DNA from: DATNIC01 sp035604635
GTDB lineage: Bacteria > Vulcanimicrobiota > Vulcanimicrobiia > Vulcanimicrobiales > Vulcanimicrobiaceae
Assembly (NCBI GenBank): GCA_035604635.1
Contig: DATNIC010000123.1
Coordinates: 1 to 44,537 of the forward strand
Length of the DNA: 44,537 nt
Direction: 5' to 3'
Under the pieces are notes generated by a model. The model worked only from the letters and a program-made list of their open reading frames with translations. It was not told the origin of the DNA and did not search any database. Positions 1 through 7,867 of this stretch are shown in pieces (positions within the stretch are counted from its first letter, which is position 1; each line of letters opens with the position of its first letter). Both the position numbers and the translations under genes were made by a program.

Positions 1-60
1 GACGGTGAGTGTCCCTTCGGGGAGCTCGAGCTTCAGAGTTGCGGAAGATTTGGTGTCCAA
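1..60 (-). CDS. Possible 5' end of an unidentified gene running off the window
   Basis: On the minus strand a frame opens with TTG at base 60 and stays open to the window edge. It reads M-D-T-K-S-S-A-T-L-K-L-E-L-P-E-G-T-L-T-V, which alternates like real protein. Only 20 codons are visible and no good ribosome binding site precedes the TTG, just an A-rich run. It may be chance. No function can be assigned. Confidence 0.2.
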   Translation of the reverse strand, partial: MDTKSSATLKLELPEGTLTV

Positions 61-209
61 AGTGTCTTTTTTTTCGCCGCGTCTCGCTGGAACACTCTTG
101 GCCGATTCCAATCGAGTAGCCTTAAGCTACCTCGCCGCCCATACTCTGCTTGCGCACGAGCCAACAGGCCTCGCCGCGGCAGTCCGGCAGGTCGTCGAGC
201 GCGAATCGG

Positions 210-2189
210 CTAGCGTGCCCCGTCGATGGCTTCGAGGGCGCGCGGGTTTTCGAGCGCGGAGAGATCGCCGAGATCGGCAAGTTTGAGGTAGCGCGCGCGG
301 GCGACGCGGCGCATCACCTTCATGTTGCGCGTCTTGGGGACGTCGTCGACGAACTTGATCGCCTTCGGGCGCAACGCCTTACCCAGCGTGTGATCGATGA
401 TCGTCATGAGCTCGCTGCGCAGCGCGTCGGACTCGGCCGCGCGATCCTTCAAGACGACCAGACAGACGACGACGTCGCCCTTGACCTCGTCGGGGACGGC
501 GATGGCGACCGCCTCTTTGACCGCGCGGTTCGAGACGAGCGCGCTTTCGAATTCCGCCGGTCCGACCCGCTTGCCGGCGACGTTGATCGTATCGTCGCTC
601 CGCCCGCGAATGAACCAGAAATCGCGGTCGCCTTCGTGCAAGACCTCGCACCAATCCCCGTGAACCCACGTGTCGGGCCAGCGGCTCCAGTACGTCGCCA
701 GATACCGTTCGTCGTCGCGATGCGAAACGTCGCCGCCCCAAAAGCTCTGCGTCATCCCGGGCCACGGCTCTAGGACGACCAATTCGCCGACCTCGCCGCG
801 CATCGGCTTGCCGTCGGCGCCGTACACGTCGGCGACGACGCCGGGCGTCGGACCGTGGAACGAATTCGGTACCAACGGCATCGTCGGAAAACAGCCGACG
901 ATCCCGCCGCCGATCTCCGTGCCACCCGAGTAGTTAATAATAGGCAGCCGGCCGCCGCCGATGTGCGTCAGGTACCACTCCCACGGCGCGGTGTTCCAGG
1001 CTTCGCCGGAACTCGCGAGGATGCGCAGGGCCGAAAGATCGTGACGGTGCGGATGTTCGTCGCCGTACGCCATCAGGGCGCGAATCGCGGTCGGCGCGAT
1101 GCCCAGATGGGTGACGCGGTGATCCGCGCACGCCTTCCACAGACGATCCGGTCCGGGATAGTCGGGGGCGCCTTCAAAGAGCACGATCGTCGCACCCAAC
1201 CCGAGCGCGCCCAACACCAGGAAGGGGCCCATCATCCAGCCCATATCGGTGAACCACAGCATCCGATCGCCGGCGCGGACGTCCATGCACAGATGCTGGT
1301 CGGTCATGTTCTTGAGCGGGAAGCCGGCATGGACGTGGACGACGCCTTTCGGTTTCCCCGTGCTGCCCGAGGTGTAGAGGAGCAAGAACGGGTCGTTGGC
1401 AGAGGTTCGCTCGTACGATTGGACAGCGACCGATTGCGCAACAAACGTTTCCCAATCACGATCGCGCGGCGCCGTCATCGGCACGTCGATATGAGCGCGG
1501 CGAAAGACGAGGACGTGCTCGACGCATGGAGCCTGCGCCAGCGCTTCGTCTGCGGTCGTCTTCATCGGGACGGGCTTGCCGCGCCGCAGGACGCCGTCCA
1601 CGGTTAACAGCACTTTCGCCTTCGCATCGACCAAGCGCGTTGCCAGCGCTGCGGCACCATATCCCGAGAACGCCGGGACCGCGACGGCGCCGATGTAGCC
1701 GATCGCCAAGAGCGAGATCGCCGTCTCCGGTAAGAGCGGCATGAAGATCCCGACCGTATCGCCCTTCCGGACGCCCAGCGCACGCAGCGCTCCGGCTAAG
1801 CGCGCAACCTCGTCGCGGAGTTGCGCAAAGGTAAAGCGCCGGACCTGACCCTCTTCCCCTTCCCACACGAGCGCTTCGTCGGTACCGCGGCCGCGCGCGA
1901 TGTGGCGATCCAAGCAATTCGCAGGCGCGTTGAAAGCCGCGTCGACGAACCATCGCGCAAACGGCTTTCCGCGCGAAAGGTCGAGCAATTGAGTCCACGG
2001 CGCGTCCCACCGCAGGTCGAGCGTCCGCAACATCGTCTCGTTGAACCGTCGGATGTCCGAGGCCACCGCAGCCAGCAACTCATCGTAGCTTTCGACCCCG
2101 TACGTTCGCAGAAAGGCAGTCAAATTAGCTGCGGCGATCTGCTGCTCGCTGGGGCGCCACACGGTTTCCGAGGTCGGCGAGGTTGCCAC
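210..2189 (-). CDS. AMP-forming acyl-CoA synthetase (acetyl-CoA synthetase-like)
   Basis: This enzyme should activate a carboxylic acid with ATP and CoA, through an acyl-adenylate, in the cytoplasm. It has 659 residues and a GTG start. An ACAS_N-type region (about 10-95) precedes the AMP-binding core with the P-loop YTSGSTGKPKG at 272-282. A second core motif NYSGGTE lies at 419-425, and the C-terminal lid carries PKTRNMKVMRR with the probable adenylation lysine K624. In acetyl-CoA synthetases the second motif reads D-T-W-W-Q-T-E, and the tryptophan equivalent to W414 limits the acyl pocket. Here the aligned residue is glycine (G422), so I infer a substrate longer than acetate. Acetoacetyl-CoA synthetase is an alternative label. 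It is divergent from the gene at 2393. Confidence 0.85.
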   Translation of the reverse strand: MATSPTSETVWRPSEQQIAAANLTAFLRTYGVESYDELLAAVASDIRRFNETMLRTLDLRWDAPWTQLLDLSRGKPFARWFVDAAFNAPANCLDRHIARGRGTDEALVWEGEEGQVRRFTFAQLRDEVARLAGALRALGVRKGDTVGIFMPLLPETAISLLAIGYIGAVAVPAFSGYGAAALATRLVDAKAKVLLTVDGVLRRGKPVPMKTTADEALAQAPCVEHVLVFRRAHIDVPMTAPRDRDWETFVAQSVAVQSYERTSANDPFLLLYTSGSTGKPKGVVHVHAGFPLKNMTDQHLCMDVRAGDRMLWFTDMGWMMGPFLVLGALGLGATIVLFEGAPDYPGPDRLWKACADHRVTHLGIAPTAIRALMAYGDEHPHRHDLSALRILASSGEAWNTAPWEWYLTHIGGGRLPIINYSGGTEIGGGIVGCFPTMPLVPNSFHGPTPGVVADVYGADGKPMRGEVGELVVLEPWPGMTQSFWGGDVSHRDDERYLATYWSRWPDTWVHGDWCEVLHEGDRDFWFIRGRSDDTINVAGKRVGPAEFESALVSNRAVKEAVAIAVPDEVKGDVVVCLVVLKDRAAESDALRSELMTIIDHTLGKALRPKAIKFVDDVPKTRNMKVMRRVARARYLKLADLGDLSALENPRALEAIDGAR

Positions 2190-2392
2190 GGCCCGATTTT
2201 CCCGGTCTAAGCGGGCGGCCCTTGCCGCATTCCGACGGTCTCCACTTATATGGAAGAAGATCCGTCAAGCTTAAGACAAGGTAAAGGGCCCCGATTTCGA
2301 CCGCAGAACGAAATGGGACCCGTTATCGTTTTGGGTGTGACGCTTTACAGCGTCGCTATATTTTCTACGTTCATTCATAAAGGGTATTATTC

Positions 2393-2650
2393 ATGAATAA
2401 ATTCCTCGGAGCCCTGATGGCATCGGCGTTCCTTCTGACAGGGACGGCGATCGCCGATCAAGCCAAGACCAGTTCTGGCAAGAATGTCGCGCAGGCGATG
2501 GCAACGGCGAAGCCGGCGGCCAAGCCCGCGGCCACGAAGAAGCCGGCGCCTAAGGCCACGAAGAAGCCGGCACCTAAAGCCACGATGAAGCCGGCGCCTA
2601 AGGCCACGAAGAAGCCGGCGGCCATGAAGCCGACACCGGCGAAGACCTAA
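2393..2650 (+). CDS. Small secreted Lys/Ala/Pro-rich repeat protein
   Basis: This 85-residue protein has a signal peptide: M-N-K, a hydrophobic stretch ending near residue 21, and a likely AIA|DQ cleavage site. The mature part is almost only Lys, Ala, Pro and Thr, built on an octapeptide KKPAPKAT encoded by tandem 24-base units at 2534-2620. The mature protein would be strongly basic and disordered, like the C-terminal tails of histone-H1-like proteins but exported. It might bind a polyanion such as cell-surface polymer or extracellular DNA; that is inference. A ribosome binding site (AAAGGG at 2379-2384) precedes the ATG, and a terminator follows the stop directly. A TATATT at 2357-2362 could be a -10 box, without a convincing -35. 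Confidence 0.75.
   Translation: MNKFLGALMASAFLLTGTAIADQAKTSSGKNVAQAMATAKPAAKPAATKKPAPKATKKPAPKATMKPAPKATKKPAAMKPTPAKT
2534..2620 (+). repeat. Tandem 24-base repeat inside the Lys-rich gene
   Basis: Three full 24-base units (2534-2557, 2558-2581, 2582-2605) and a 15-base partial fourth (2606-2620) encode T-K-K-P-A-P-K-A with few differences between units. Near identity at the DNA level suggests recent expansion, so copy number may vary between strains. Confidence 0.85.
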
Positions 2651-2672
2651 ACACTCTCCTTCACAAATCGAG

Positions 2673-2710
2673 AGAAGCGCGATGATCCGTCATCGCGCTT
2701 CTTCTTTTTT
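2673..2710 (+). terminator. Rho-independent terminator of the Lys-rich protein gene
   Basis: A perfect 13-bp stem (2673-2685 with 2690-2702) around a TCCG loop is followed by TCTTTTTT. It lies 22 bases after the stop codon at 2650. The right arm also holds the stop codon of the leftward SRPBCC gene (2690-2692). No T-run follows the stem on the minus strand, so it should act for the rightward transcript. Confidence 0.85.
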
Positions 2711-3130
2711 CGTCTCGCGCGCATACTCGACCAGCCGCGCAAGCGCCGCCGGCGCGCCATCGGCTAAACGCCTTCCGATCATCTTCACGGCCAGACGGCG
2801 CAGGATCCCGTCGACGATTACGCTGTACGTGATCCGCGAACCGTTTGCGAGCTCTTCGACCTCGAGGATCAGGCGCACGCGCGCGACGGGACCGAACGTC
2901 GTCCGCAGGACGAGCCGCCGCCCCGGGACGACGTCGTCGATGACGAATGCGGTCTGACGCGACCCGCGCAGCTTAAGCGTTGCGAAAGATCCGCGCGCGA
3001 GCGCGCCTTCCAGCCACATCCACTCGAAACGATCGTTCCAAAACGACCAGCGCCTGCCGTCGAGAAACGCGTCCCACACCGCGCCTGCCGGCGCGTCGCT
3101 CTCTACGGAAGACGTCGATTCCCAGTGCAT
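2690..3130 (-). CDS. SRPBCC (START/polyketide-cyclase-like) family protein
   Basis: The 146-residue protein has the layout of small SRPBCC ligand-binding proteins. An N-terminal strand (STSSVESDAPAGAVWDAF) is followed by W-S-F-W-N-D-R, a central run of beta-strands with paired basic and hydrophobic residues, and a long C-terminal helix (GAPAALARLVEYARETKKEE). These proteins have a deep hydrophobic cavity for lipids or aromatic compounds; the ligand cannot be read from sequence. The ATG lies 9 bases after the stop of nth, so the two are probably co-transcribed leftward. The stop falls inside the terminator stem of the opposing gene. Confidence 0.7.
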   Translation of the reverse strand: MHWESTSSVESDAPAGAVWDAFLDGRRWSFWNDRFEWMWLEGALARGSFATLKLRGSRQTAFVIDDVVPGRRLVLRTTFGPVARVRLILEVEELANGSRITYSVIVDGILRRLAVKMIGRRLADGAPAALARLVEYARETKKEEAR

Positions 3131-3139
3131 CGCGCCTGC

Positions 3140-3850
3140 TCAGCGCTTCTTCGTTGCTGCCGCGACCGCCGCACTGCGAGGGATCAGGACCCTTACGATT
3201 TTAGCCGTCGGGCAGAGCTTGTTCACCGGACAACGCTCGCACAGGGGTCGCTGCGCCTTGCAAATCTGCCGGCCGTGAAGGATCAGCCAATGATGCGCGA
3301 AGCGCCATTTCTCCCGTGGAACGATCTTCGTCACGTCTTCCTCGACCTCGCGCGGCGTCTTTCCCAGAGTCAGGCCGAGCCGATGCGAGACTCGAAAGAC
3401 ATGCGTATCGACGGCGAACGCCGCTTCCCCAAAGGCGACGGACATCACGACTCCCGCAGTCTTTCGTCCGACCCCGGGGAGCGACTCGAGCGACTCGCGA
3501 TCGCGTGGGACCCCCGCACCGTACGACTCGACGATTGCTTTCGAAGCGTTTACGATATTTCGCGCTTTCGTGCGGAAGAAACCGGTCGACTTGACGATTT
3601 TCTCGACCTCGGCCGGACGCGCCCGGGCCAACGCTTGCGGCGTGGGATAACGCTTGAACAGAACCGGCGTCACCTTGTTTACGCCGGCGTCGGTCGACTG
3701 CGCCGAGAGGATCACCGCGATCAGCAACGTCCATGGATCCCGATAGTCAAGGGCCGTGACCGCATTCGGGTATGTGCGCTCGAGAATTGCGAGCTCCTCA
3801 AGCGCGACGGCGCGCGAGACTTTTTTTCGCGGGAACGGTATTTTTGGCAC
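3140..3850 (-). CDS. nth: Endonuclease III (DNA glycosylase/AP lyase)
   Basis: It removes oxidised pyrimidines and cleaves the abasic site in base excision repair. With the GTG at 3850 as start it has 236 residues, close to the usual 210-240. The helix-hairpin-helix LPGVGRKTAGVV carries catalytic K130, and AVDTHVFRV carries catalytic D148. The 4Fe-4S loop is complete: C197-X6-C204-X2-C207-X5-C213. The open frame continues upstream to 4042, but those residues are unrelated to the family and overlap the divergent sulfite-oxidase-like gene. GTG 3850 is the last usual start before the conserved region. It is followed by the SRPBCC gene. Confidence 0.92.
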   Translation of the reverse strand: MPKIPFPRKKVSRAVALEELAILERTYPNAVTALDYRDPWTLLIAVILSAQSTDAGVNKVTPVLFKRYPTPQALARARPAEVEKIVKSTGFFRTKARNIVNASKAIVESYGAGVPRDRESLESLPGVGRKTAGVVMSVAFGEAAFAVDTHVFRVSHRLGLTLGKTPREVEEDVTKIVPREKWRFAHHWLILHGRQICKAQRPLCERCPVNKLCPTAKIVRVLIPRSAAVAAATKKR

Positions 3851-3901
3851 GGCGTCTGGCTCTACGCAACCAGTCCTGCGAACTCCCGCGTCTATGTGGG
3901 C

Positions 3902-4477
3902 ATGCGGTTCTTCAAGCAGAAAGATCCGACGGTCCCGCCCGGACAAAGCGTCACGGAAGGCTTTCCCGTCCTGCACGTCGGCGACGTCCCGCCGTTCGAT
4001 CGTAAGACCTGGAAGCTGCGTCTCTTCGGAATGGTCGAGCATCCGCTCGAGTTCAGTTACGACGAGCTACTCGCGCTGCCCGCGACCGAATGGCGCGGCG
4101 ATATCCATTGCGTGACGCGATGGAGCAAGAAAGACACGCGTTGGCGCGGCGTCTCGTTCAAGTCGCTCGTCGAACGCGCGAAGCCGCTCCCCGGCGTCAC
4201 GCACGTGATCGAGCACGCGGAGAACGAGTACACAACCAACGTCCCGCTCTCGATCCTGCTCGGCGACGACGTCTTAGTTGCCTACGAGTTCGACGGCAAG
4301 CCGCTGGAGGCGATTCACGGCGGCCCGGTGCGGATGTTCGTCCCGAAGCTGTACTTCTGGAAATCCGCGAAATGGCTGCACGGCCTCGAGTTTCTCGACC
4401 ACGATGTCAAGGGCTTTTGGGAAGTCCGCGGTTACAACAACGACGCCGATCCCTGGAAAGAAGAACGCTACTCCTAG
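3902..4477 (+). CDS. Sulfite-oxidase-like molybdopterin oxidoreductase (YuiH-type)
   Basis: This is a 191-residue molybdenum-cofactor domain of the sulfite oxidase/MsrP fold. The cofactor-ligating cysteine is C70 in GDIHCVTRWSKKDTRWRGV, followed by the conserved E-N-E-Y-T-T-N and the G-G-P-V-R motif. No Tat or Sec signal is present, so it should be cytoplasmic, unlike MsrP. The short single-domain form matches Bacillus YuiH-like proteins whose substrate is unknown. The start is ATG 3902; the frame is open further upstream, but that part is antisense to nth. Its stop overlaps the stop of the convergent lipoprotein gene (CTAG at 4474-4477). Confidence 0.85.
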   Translation: MRFFKQKDPTVPPGQSVTEGFPVLHVGDVPPFDRKTWKLRLFGMVEHPLEFSYDELLALPATEWRGDIHCVTRWSKKDTRWRGVSFKSLVERAKPLPGVTHVIEHAENEYTTNVPLSILLGDDVLVAYEFDGKPLEAIHGGPVRMFVPKLYFWKSAKWLHGLEFLDHDVKGFWEVRGYNNDADPWKEERYS

Positions 4478-5379
4478 ATCACCGTCGAACCCGAGATCGT
4501 GACCGGGCAGGCGTTCGCGCCGCTCGTTGCCGAGACCGAATCGGTGACGAAAATCGAGAGGACTTGATCGCTCGCGCCGTTCGGGACGAAGTTCGACCCG
4601 TCGGTCGAATCGACGTTCTTCGGATAGAGCGTCGGATCGCTCGTTAGTCCTTGACAGAGCGGCGCGCCGGTGGGCGAATTGGTGACGCTGAATGCGACTC
4701 CCGGCCCGCTCGTCGCCGTCGAATACGTCACCGGGACCTGAACGGCGGTCGGCGACGTTGCTCCGCCGACCGCGCCGTTGACGATCGGCCCGCCGGGCTG
4801 CACTGCCGGACTCGCGCAGGGCTGATTGCCCGTGGCCGCGATCGTTCCCACCGGCTGACAAAAGACCGGATAGAGATTCGGGGTGACATTTCCGTTTGCA
4901 TCGACGACGGTCGCGTTCCCGGCGACGTTGTGATAGACGACGATCCCCTGCCCCGCGCTCGCCGCCACCGACGGCTCGGTGTAGAGGACGCACGGCGTCG
5001 TCGACGTCCCCCCTGCACCGATAGCGACGATGACCAGCGTGTAGTGCGCGCCCGTCGCGAGCGCCGGTAAGGGGCAATTGCCGGGCGAAGTCACCGCTAC
5101 GTTCCCGCTCGTCCCGGATTCGTAAAAATAGACGGTGTGCGTGGCTGCCGTTACCGTCAGATACGGCTGAATGGAACCGCCCGTGGCCCCGGTGATGAGC
5201 GAGCCGGAGCTGTCGACTTTGTAGTCGACGGTTTGCAACGCGGGATTTCCCTGAACGATGCGCAGCATCGCGGTCGGGCCCGAGGGACTCGAGCTGGAGC
5301 TGCTGCCTTTGCACGCTGCGAGTGCGCCGGCGGCAAACAACGCGACGATGAGCAGTCGGGATAAACGAAGGATCGGCAT
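4474..5379 (-). CDS. Secreted lipoprotein, DUF4397-like
   Basis: The 301-residue protein starts with a lipoprotein signal: basic MPILRLSRLL, a hydrophobic core and a lipobox ending L-A-A-C at C23. A serine-rich linker follows. The mature part is Gly/Ser/Thr/Val rich beta-strand sequence, with a first domain from about 37 (A-M-L-R-I-V-Q-G-N-P-A-L-Q-T-V-D) resembling DUF4397 proteins. Several spaced cysteines could form disulfides outside the cytoplasm. Function is unknown. The ribosome binding site is TAGG about 10 bases ahead of the ATG. It shares its stop bases with the gene at 3902. Confidence 0.7.
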   Translation of the reverse strand: MPILRLSRLLIVALFAAGALAACKGSSSSSSPSGPTAMLRIVQGNPALQTVDYKVDSSGSLITGATGGSIQPYLTVTAATHTVYFYESGTSGNVAVTSPGNCPLPALATGAHYTLVIVAIGAGGTSTTPCVLYTEPSVAASAGQGIVVYHNVAGNATVVDANGNVTPNLYPVFCQPVGTIAATGNQPCASPAVQPGGPIVNGAVGGATSPTAVQVPVTYSTATSGPGVAFSVTNSPTGAPLCQGLTSDPTLYPKNVDSTDGSNFVPNGASDQVLSIFVTDSVSATSGANACPVTISGSTVI

Positions 5380-5396
5380 GCGCCAACCTACATCCG

Positions 5397-6242
5397 CTAG
5401 GCCAAGCGTACCTGCTCGTCCGCGCAGTGCACGACCCCGTCGCGCTCGAGTGCGCTCACGAGATCTGCAACCTGATCCGGCCCGCGCGCGCCGAGCTGTG
5501 GAGCAAGAGCAGCGTGCAGGTCGAGCAGCGAGATCGCGCGCCCCGGCGGAAGATCGCGTAAACAGTCCACGATGCGCCCGCGCACGTACCGCGTCGTCTC
5601 CTCGAAGCGCATGCGTGCGGCGCGCGGACGCGCGCGCTGCATTTTTGCGAGCTGCGCCGCATCAATCGGCGCCGCGGCGCACCGATGCCGTAAGGGACAG
5701 AGCAAACACTTCGGCGCGCGGGCAGTGCAGACCGTCGCGCCCAAGTCCATCATCGCCGAGTTCCATGCGAAGCCTGCTCCCGCCGGAACCTCCAGCCGCA
5801 AACCGAGGCGCTCCTCGATGCGCCGGAGGTTGGTGTCGAGCGCGACATCATCGAGGTTGAAAGCGAACGCTCGGATCGCGCTCGCCGTATACGGCCCGAT
5901 CCCGGGCAGCGCGAGCAACGCTTCACGTTCGGGCGGTAAATCCTCGCCGTAGCGTTCGACGACGGCGACGGCGACGCGCTGCAGACGAACGGCCCGCGTG
6001 TTATACCCGAGCCCGCGCCACGCGCGAACGACGTCCGAGGTCGTCGCGGCCGCCAACGCGCCGAAATTCGGAAAGCGCTCGACGAACGTTTCGAAGATCG
6101 CGATCACGCGCTCGACTTGCGTTTGCTGCAGCATGAACTCGCTCACCAGGACACGGTACGGCGAAGGATCGCGCCGCCACGGAAGATCGTGACGTCCGCG
6201 CTCCGCAAACCAGGCCAGGAGTCCTTCGGCTGCTTCGTTCAC
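5397..6242 (-). CDS. mutY: A/G-specific adenine glycosylase, short form
   Basis: MutY removes adenine mispaired with 8-oxoguanine. The 281-residue protein has catalytic E35 in SEFMLQQTQVERV, the helix-hairpin-helix LPGIGPYTASAI, D136 in LDTNLRRI, and a 4Fe-4S loop C172-X6-C179-X2-C182-X5-C188. The C-terminal NUDIX-like domain that reads 8-oxoG in E. coli MutY (about 350 residues) is absent. In its place are about 65 residues (from RYVRGRIVDCLRDL) that look like a small winged helix, as in actinobacterial short MutY. The GTG start overlaps the upstream regulator's TGA (GTGA at 6239-6242), so translation is probably coupled. Confidence 0.92.
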   Translation of the reverse strand: MNEAAEGLLAWFAERGRHDLPWRRDPSPYRVLVSEFMLQQTQVERVIAIFETFVERFPNFGALAAATTSDVVRAWRGLGYNTRAVRLQRVAVAVVERYGEDLPPEREALLALPGIGPYTASAIRAFAFNLDDVALDTNLRRIEERLGLRLEVPAGAGFAWNSAMMDLGATVCTARAPKCLLCPLRHRCAAAPIDAAQLAKMQRARPRAARMRFEETTRYVRGRIVDCLRDLPPGRAISLLDLHAALAPQLGARGPDQVADLVSALERDGVVHCADEQVRLA

Positions 6243-7699
6243 AGCGCGCTCGCGATGGCTGACCCGATACGCCGCATCCCTTCCTCGATTTCATCGCGCG
6301 GGACGGGGGTGAGGGCGAGCCGGAAATTGTGGTCTCCACCCGACGATGCAAAAAACGCTTCGCCGAAAAGAAACGATGCGCCGTTGCGCTCGACGAGGTC
6401 CAGCAATGCGCGCGCGCGCAGTTCGCGCGGGACGGTTGCCCAGAGATAGAAGCCGCCGCCGTTGCGTAACACGCGCGCAGTGGCAGGCCAATGCCGATCG
6501 ATCGCCGCAAACGCAACCGCGCGCCGTTCGGAAAGCTCGATGCGCAACGCCGCGACGTGCGGGTCGTAAGCGCTGCGAAGATAGTCCGAGACGCCGGCCT
6601 GGACGTAGAGACTGCTTGCCATGTCAACCGACTGCTTGCGCAGCAGCAGGCGATCGTAGATCGTGCGCGGCGCGCACATCCAACCCAAACGCAGCGATGG
6701 GGCGATCGTCTTGCTGAAGCTGCTCAGGTAGATCACGTCCTCGGTACTGCGCGCAAGCAGCGGCGGCCCGGGTTCGCTTGCCAGCTCTCCATAGGGGTCG
6801 TCTTCGACGATCGGGACGCCGGCACGCCGGGCCAAGGTCACGAGCCGCTCGCGCCGCTCGTTGCTCATGGTCACGCCGGTCGGATTGTGCAGCGAGGGCA
6901 TCGTGTAAATGAACCGCGGCCGGCGATTTCGCAGCACGGCCTCGACGTGATCGACGCGCATCCCCTCTTCATCGACCGGGACCGGGATCGCGCGCAGCCC
7001 CGCGATCTGAAAGATCTGCAACGCGCCCGGATACGTCGGCGCCTCGATGATGATCTCGTCGCCGCGCTCGGCCAAACTTTGCGCTGCGAGCGTGATCCCT
7101 TGCGTCGAACCGGTCAGGACCAGGACGTCGCGCGGATCGATCGCGCAGCCGCGCGCGAGCATCCGCGCAGCGATCGCTTCGCGTAGCGGCGCGTAGCCCT
7201 CGCTGCTGCCGTACGAAAGGACGAAGCTCTCGTTGCCGCCGACGCGCGCGAACGATTTCGCCAAATCCGCCAGCGGCGACGGCTCGACCGGCGGGACCCC
7301 CTGTACGAACGCGATGCGCTCGCCGTGATCGGCCGCCGCCAACTCGCCGAGGACGGCCGGGAACGCGCCGACGCTCCACGGCGGCAAACCGACCCACCAA
7401 GGAACCCCGGTCGAATCGCCGCTGCGCTCTACCTTCAAATCGGAAGCGACGCGCGAGCCCGAGCCGACCCGCTGTTCGATCAGTCCATCCGCAGCGAGCT
7501 CGCGGTAAGCATGGACGACCGTGCTGCGATTGACTCCAAGCCGGCGAGCAAATGCTCGCTCGGGGGGGAGCCGCGTCGCCTCGGGGAGGGAGCCGGCCAG
7601 GATCTGCTCGCGCAACCGCTCGTAGATTTGACGGTAGACGGGGACGATGCTGGCGCGATCGAGCTCGAGTTGGACCTCAGACCAGCCATTGTGGAGGGC
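6239..7699 (-). CDS. MocR-type regulator: GntR helix-turn-helix fused to a fold-I aminotransferase
   Basis: With the GTG at 7699 the protein has 486 residues. A GntR DNA-binding domain (about 19-90; PVYRQIYERLREQILAG, LPPERAFARRLGVNRSTV) is fused to a PLP-binding aminotransferase-like domain. The latter has GSTQGITLAAQ, the N-P-T-G motif, DDPYGEL and the Schiff-base lysine in SSFSKTIAPSLRLGW (K330). MocR/PdxR proteins sense PLP or amino compounds and usually control a divergent or nearby gene. Here the divergent neighbour is aceE; pdxST lie about 22 kb away. The frame is also open to a TTG at 7741, but neither start has a clear ribosome site. Repeated TGGATG half-sites lie upstream. Confidence 0.85.
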   Translation of the reverse strand, partial: ALHNGWSEVQLELDRASIVPVYRQIYERLREQILAGSLPEATRLPPERAFARRLGVNRSTVVHAYRELAADGLIEQRVGSGSRVASDLKVERSGDSTGVPWWVGLPPWSVGAFPAVLGELAAADHGERIAFVQGVPPVEPSPLADLAKSFARVGGNESFVLSYGSSEGYAPLREAIAARMLARGCAIDPRDVLVLTGSTQGITLAAQSLAERGDEIIIEAPTYPGALQIFQIAGLRAIPVPVDEEGMRVDHVEAVLRNRRPRFIYTMPSLHNPTGVTMSNERRERLVTLARRAGVPIVEDDPYGELASEPGPPLLARSTEDVIYLSSFSKTIAPSLRLGWMCAPRTIYDRLLLRKQSVDMASSLYVQAGVSDYLRSAYDPHVAALRIELSERRAVAFAAIDRHWPATARVLRNGGGFYLWATVPRELRARALLDLVERNGASFLFGEAFFASSGGDHNFRLALTPVPRDEIEEGMRRIGSAIASAL

Positions 7700-7702
7700 C
7701 AC

Positions 7703-7771
7703 CCATCCATTTTCGCCGTTTGCTGCATGCCTCCCGTCCAAATTCGGCCAAATGGATGTGGAATTGGATGG
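7703..7771. promoter_or_regulatory. Probable operator repeats between the MocR-type gene and aceE
   Basis: Three copies of a TGGATG half-site are present: CATCCATTT at 7704-7712 is the exact inverse of AAATGGATG at 7750-7758, and a third copy TTGGATGG lies at 7764-7771, 12 bp after the second. CCAAAT also repeats at 7738 and 7748. MocR regulators are known to bind paired direct or inverted half-sites near their own promoter. If the TTG at 7741 is the true start, the leftmost copy would be inside the coding region. Confidence 0.45.
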
Positions 7772-7811
7772 CTCCAGGAGTCGCTTGGCGGTCGGCGGAT
7801 TCTTCTTGGCC

Positions 7812-7820
7812 TGCTATCAT
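7812..7820 (+). promoter_or_regulatory. Candidate extended -10 promoter of the aceE operon
   Basis: TGCTATCAT (7812-7820) matches the extended -10 form TG-N-TATAAT with one difference in the hexamer. It lies 47 bases ahead of the aceE ATG and downstream of the repeated half-sites. No good -35 hexamer is seen, which an extended -10 can tolerate. Confidence 0.4.
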
Positions 7821-7867
7821 CTGTCTCCACGCCCGAGCGAGAGCGCCTTTTTTACGGGGATCACGCC

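Noticed and set aside
60..80. T-run at 67-74 as a terminator
   Set aside because: No stem precedes it on the plus strand; the adjacent GTGTC copies are direct, not inverted, repeats.
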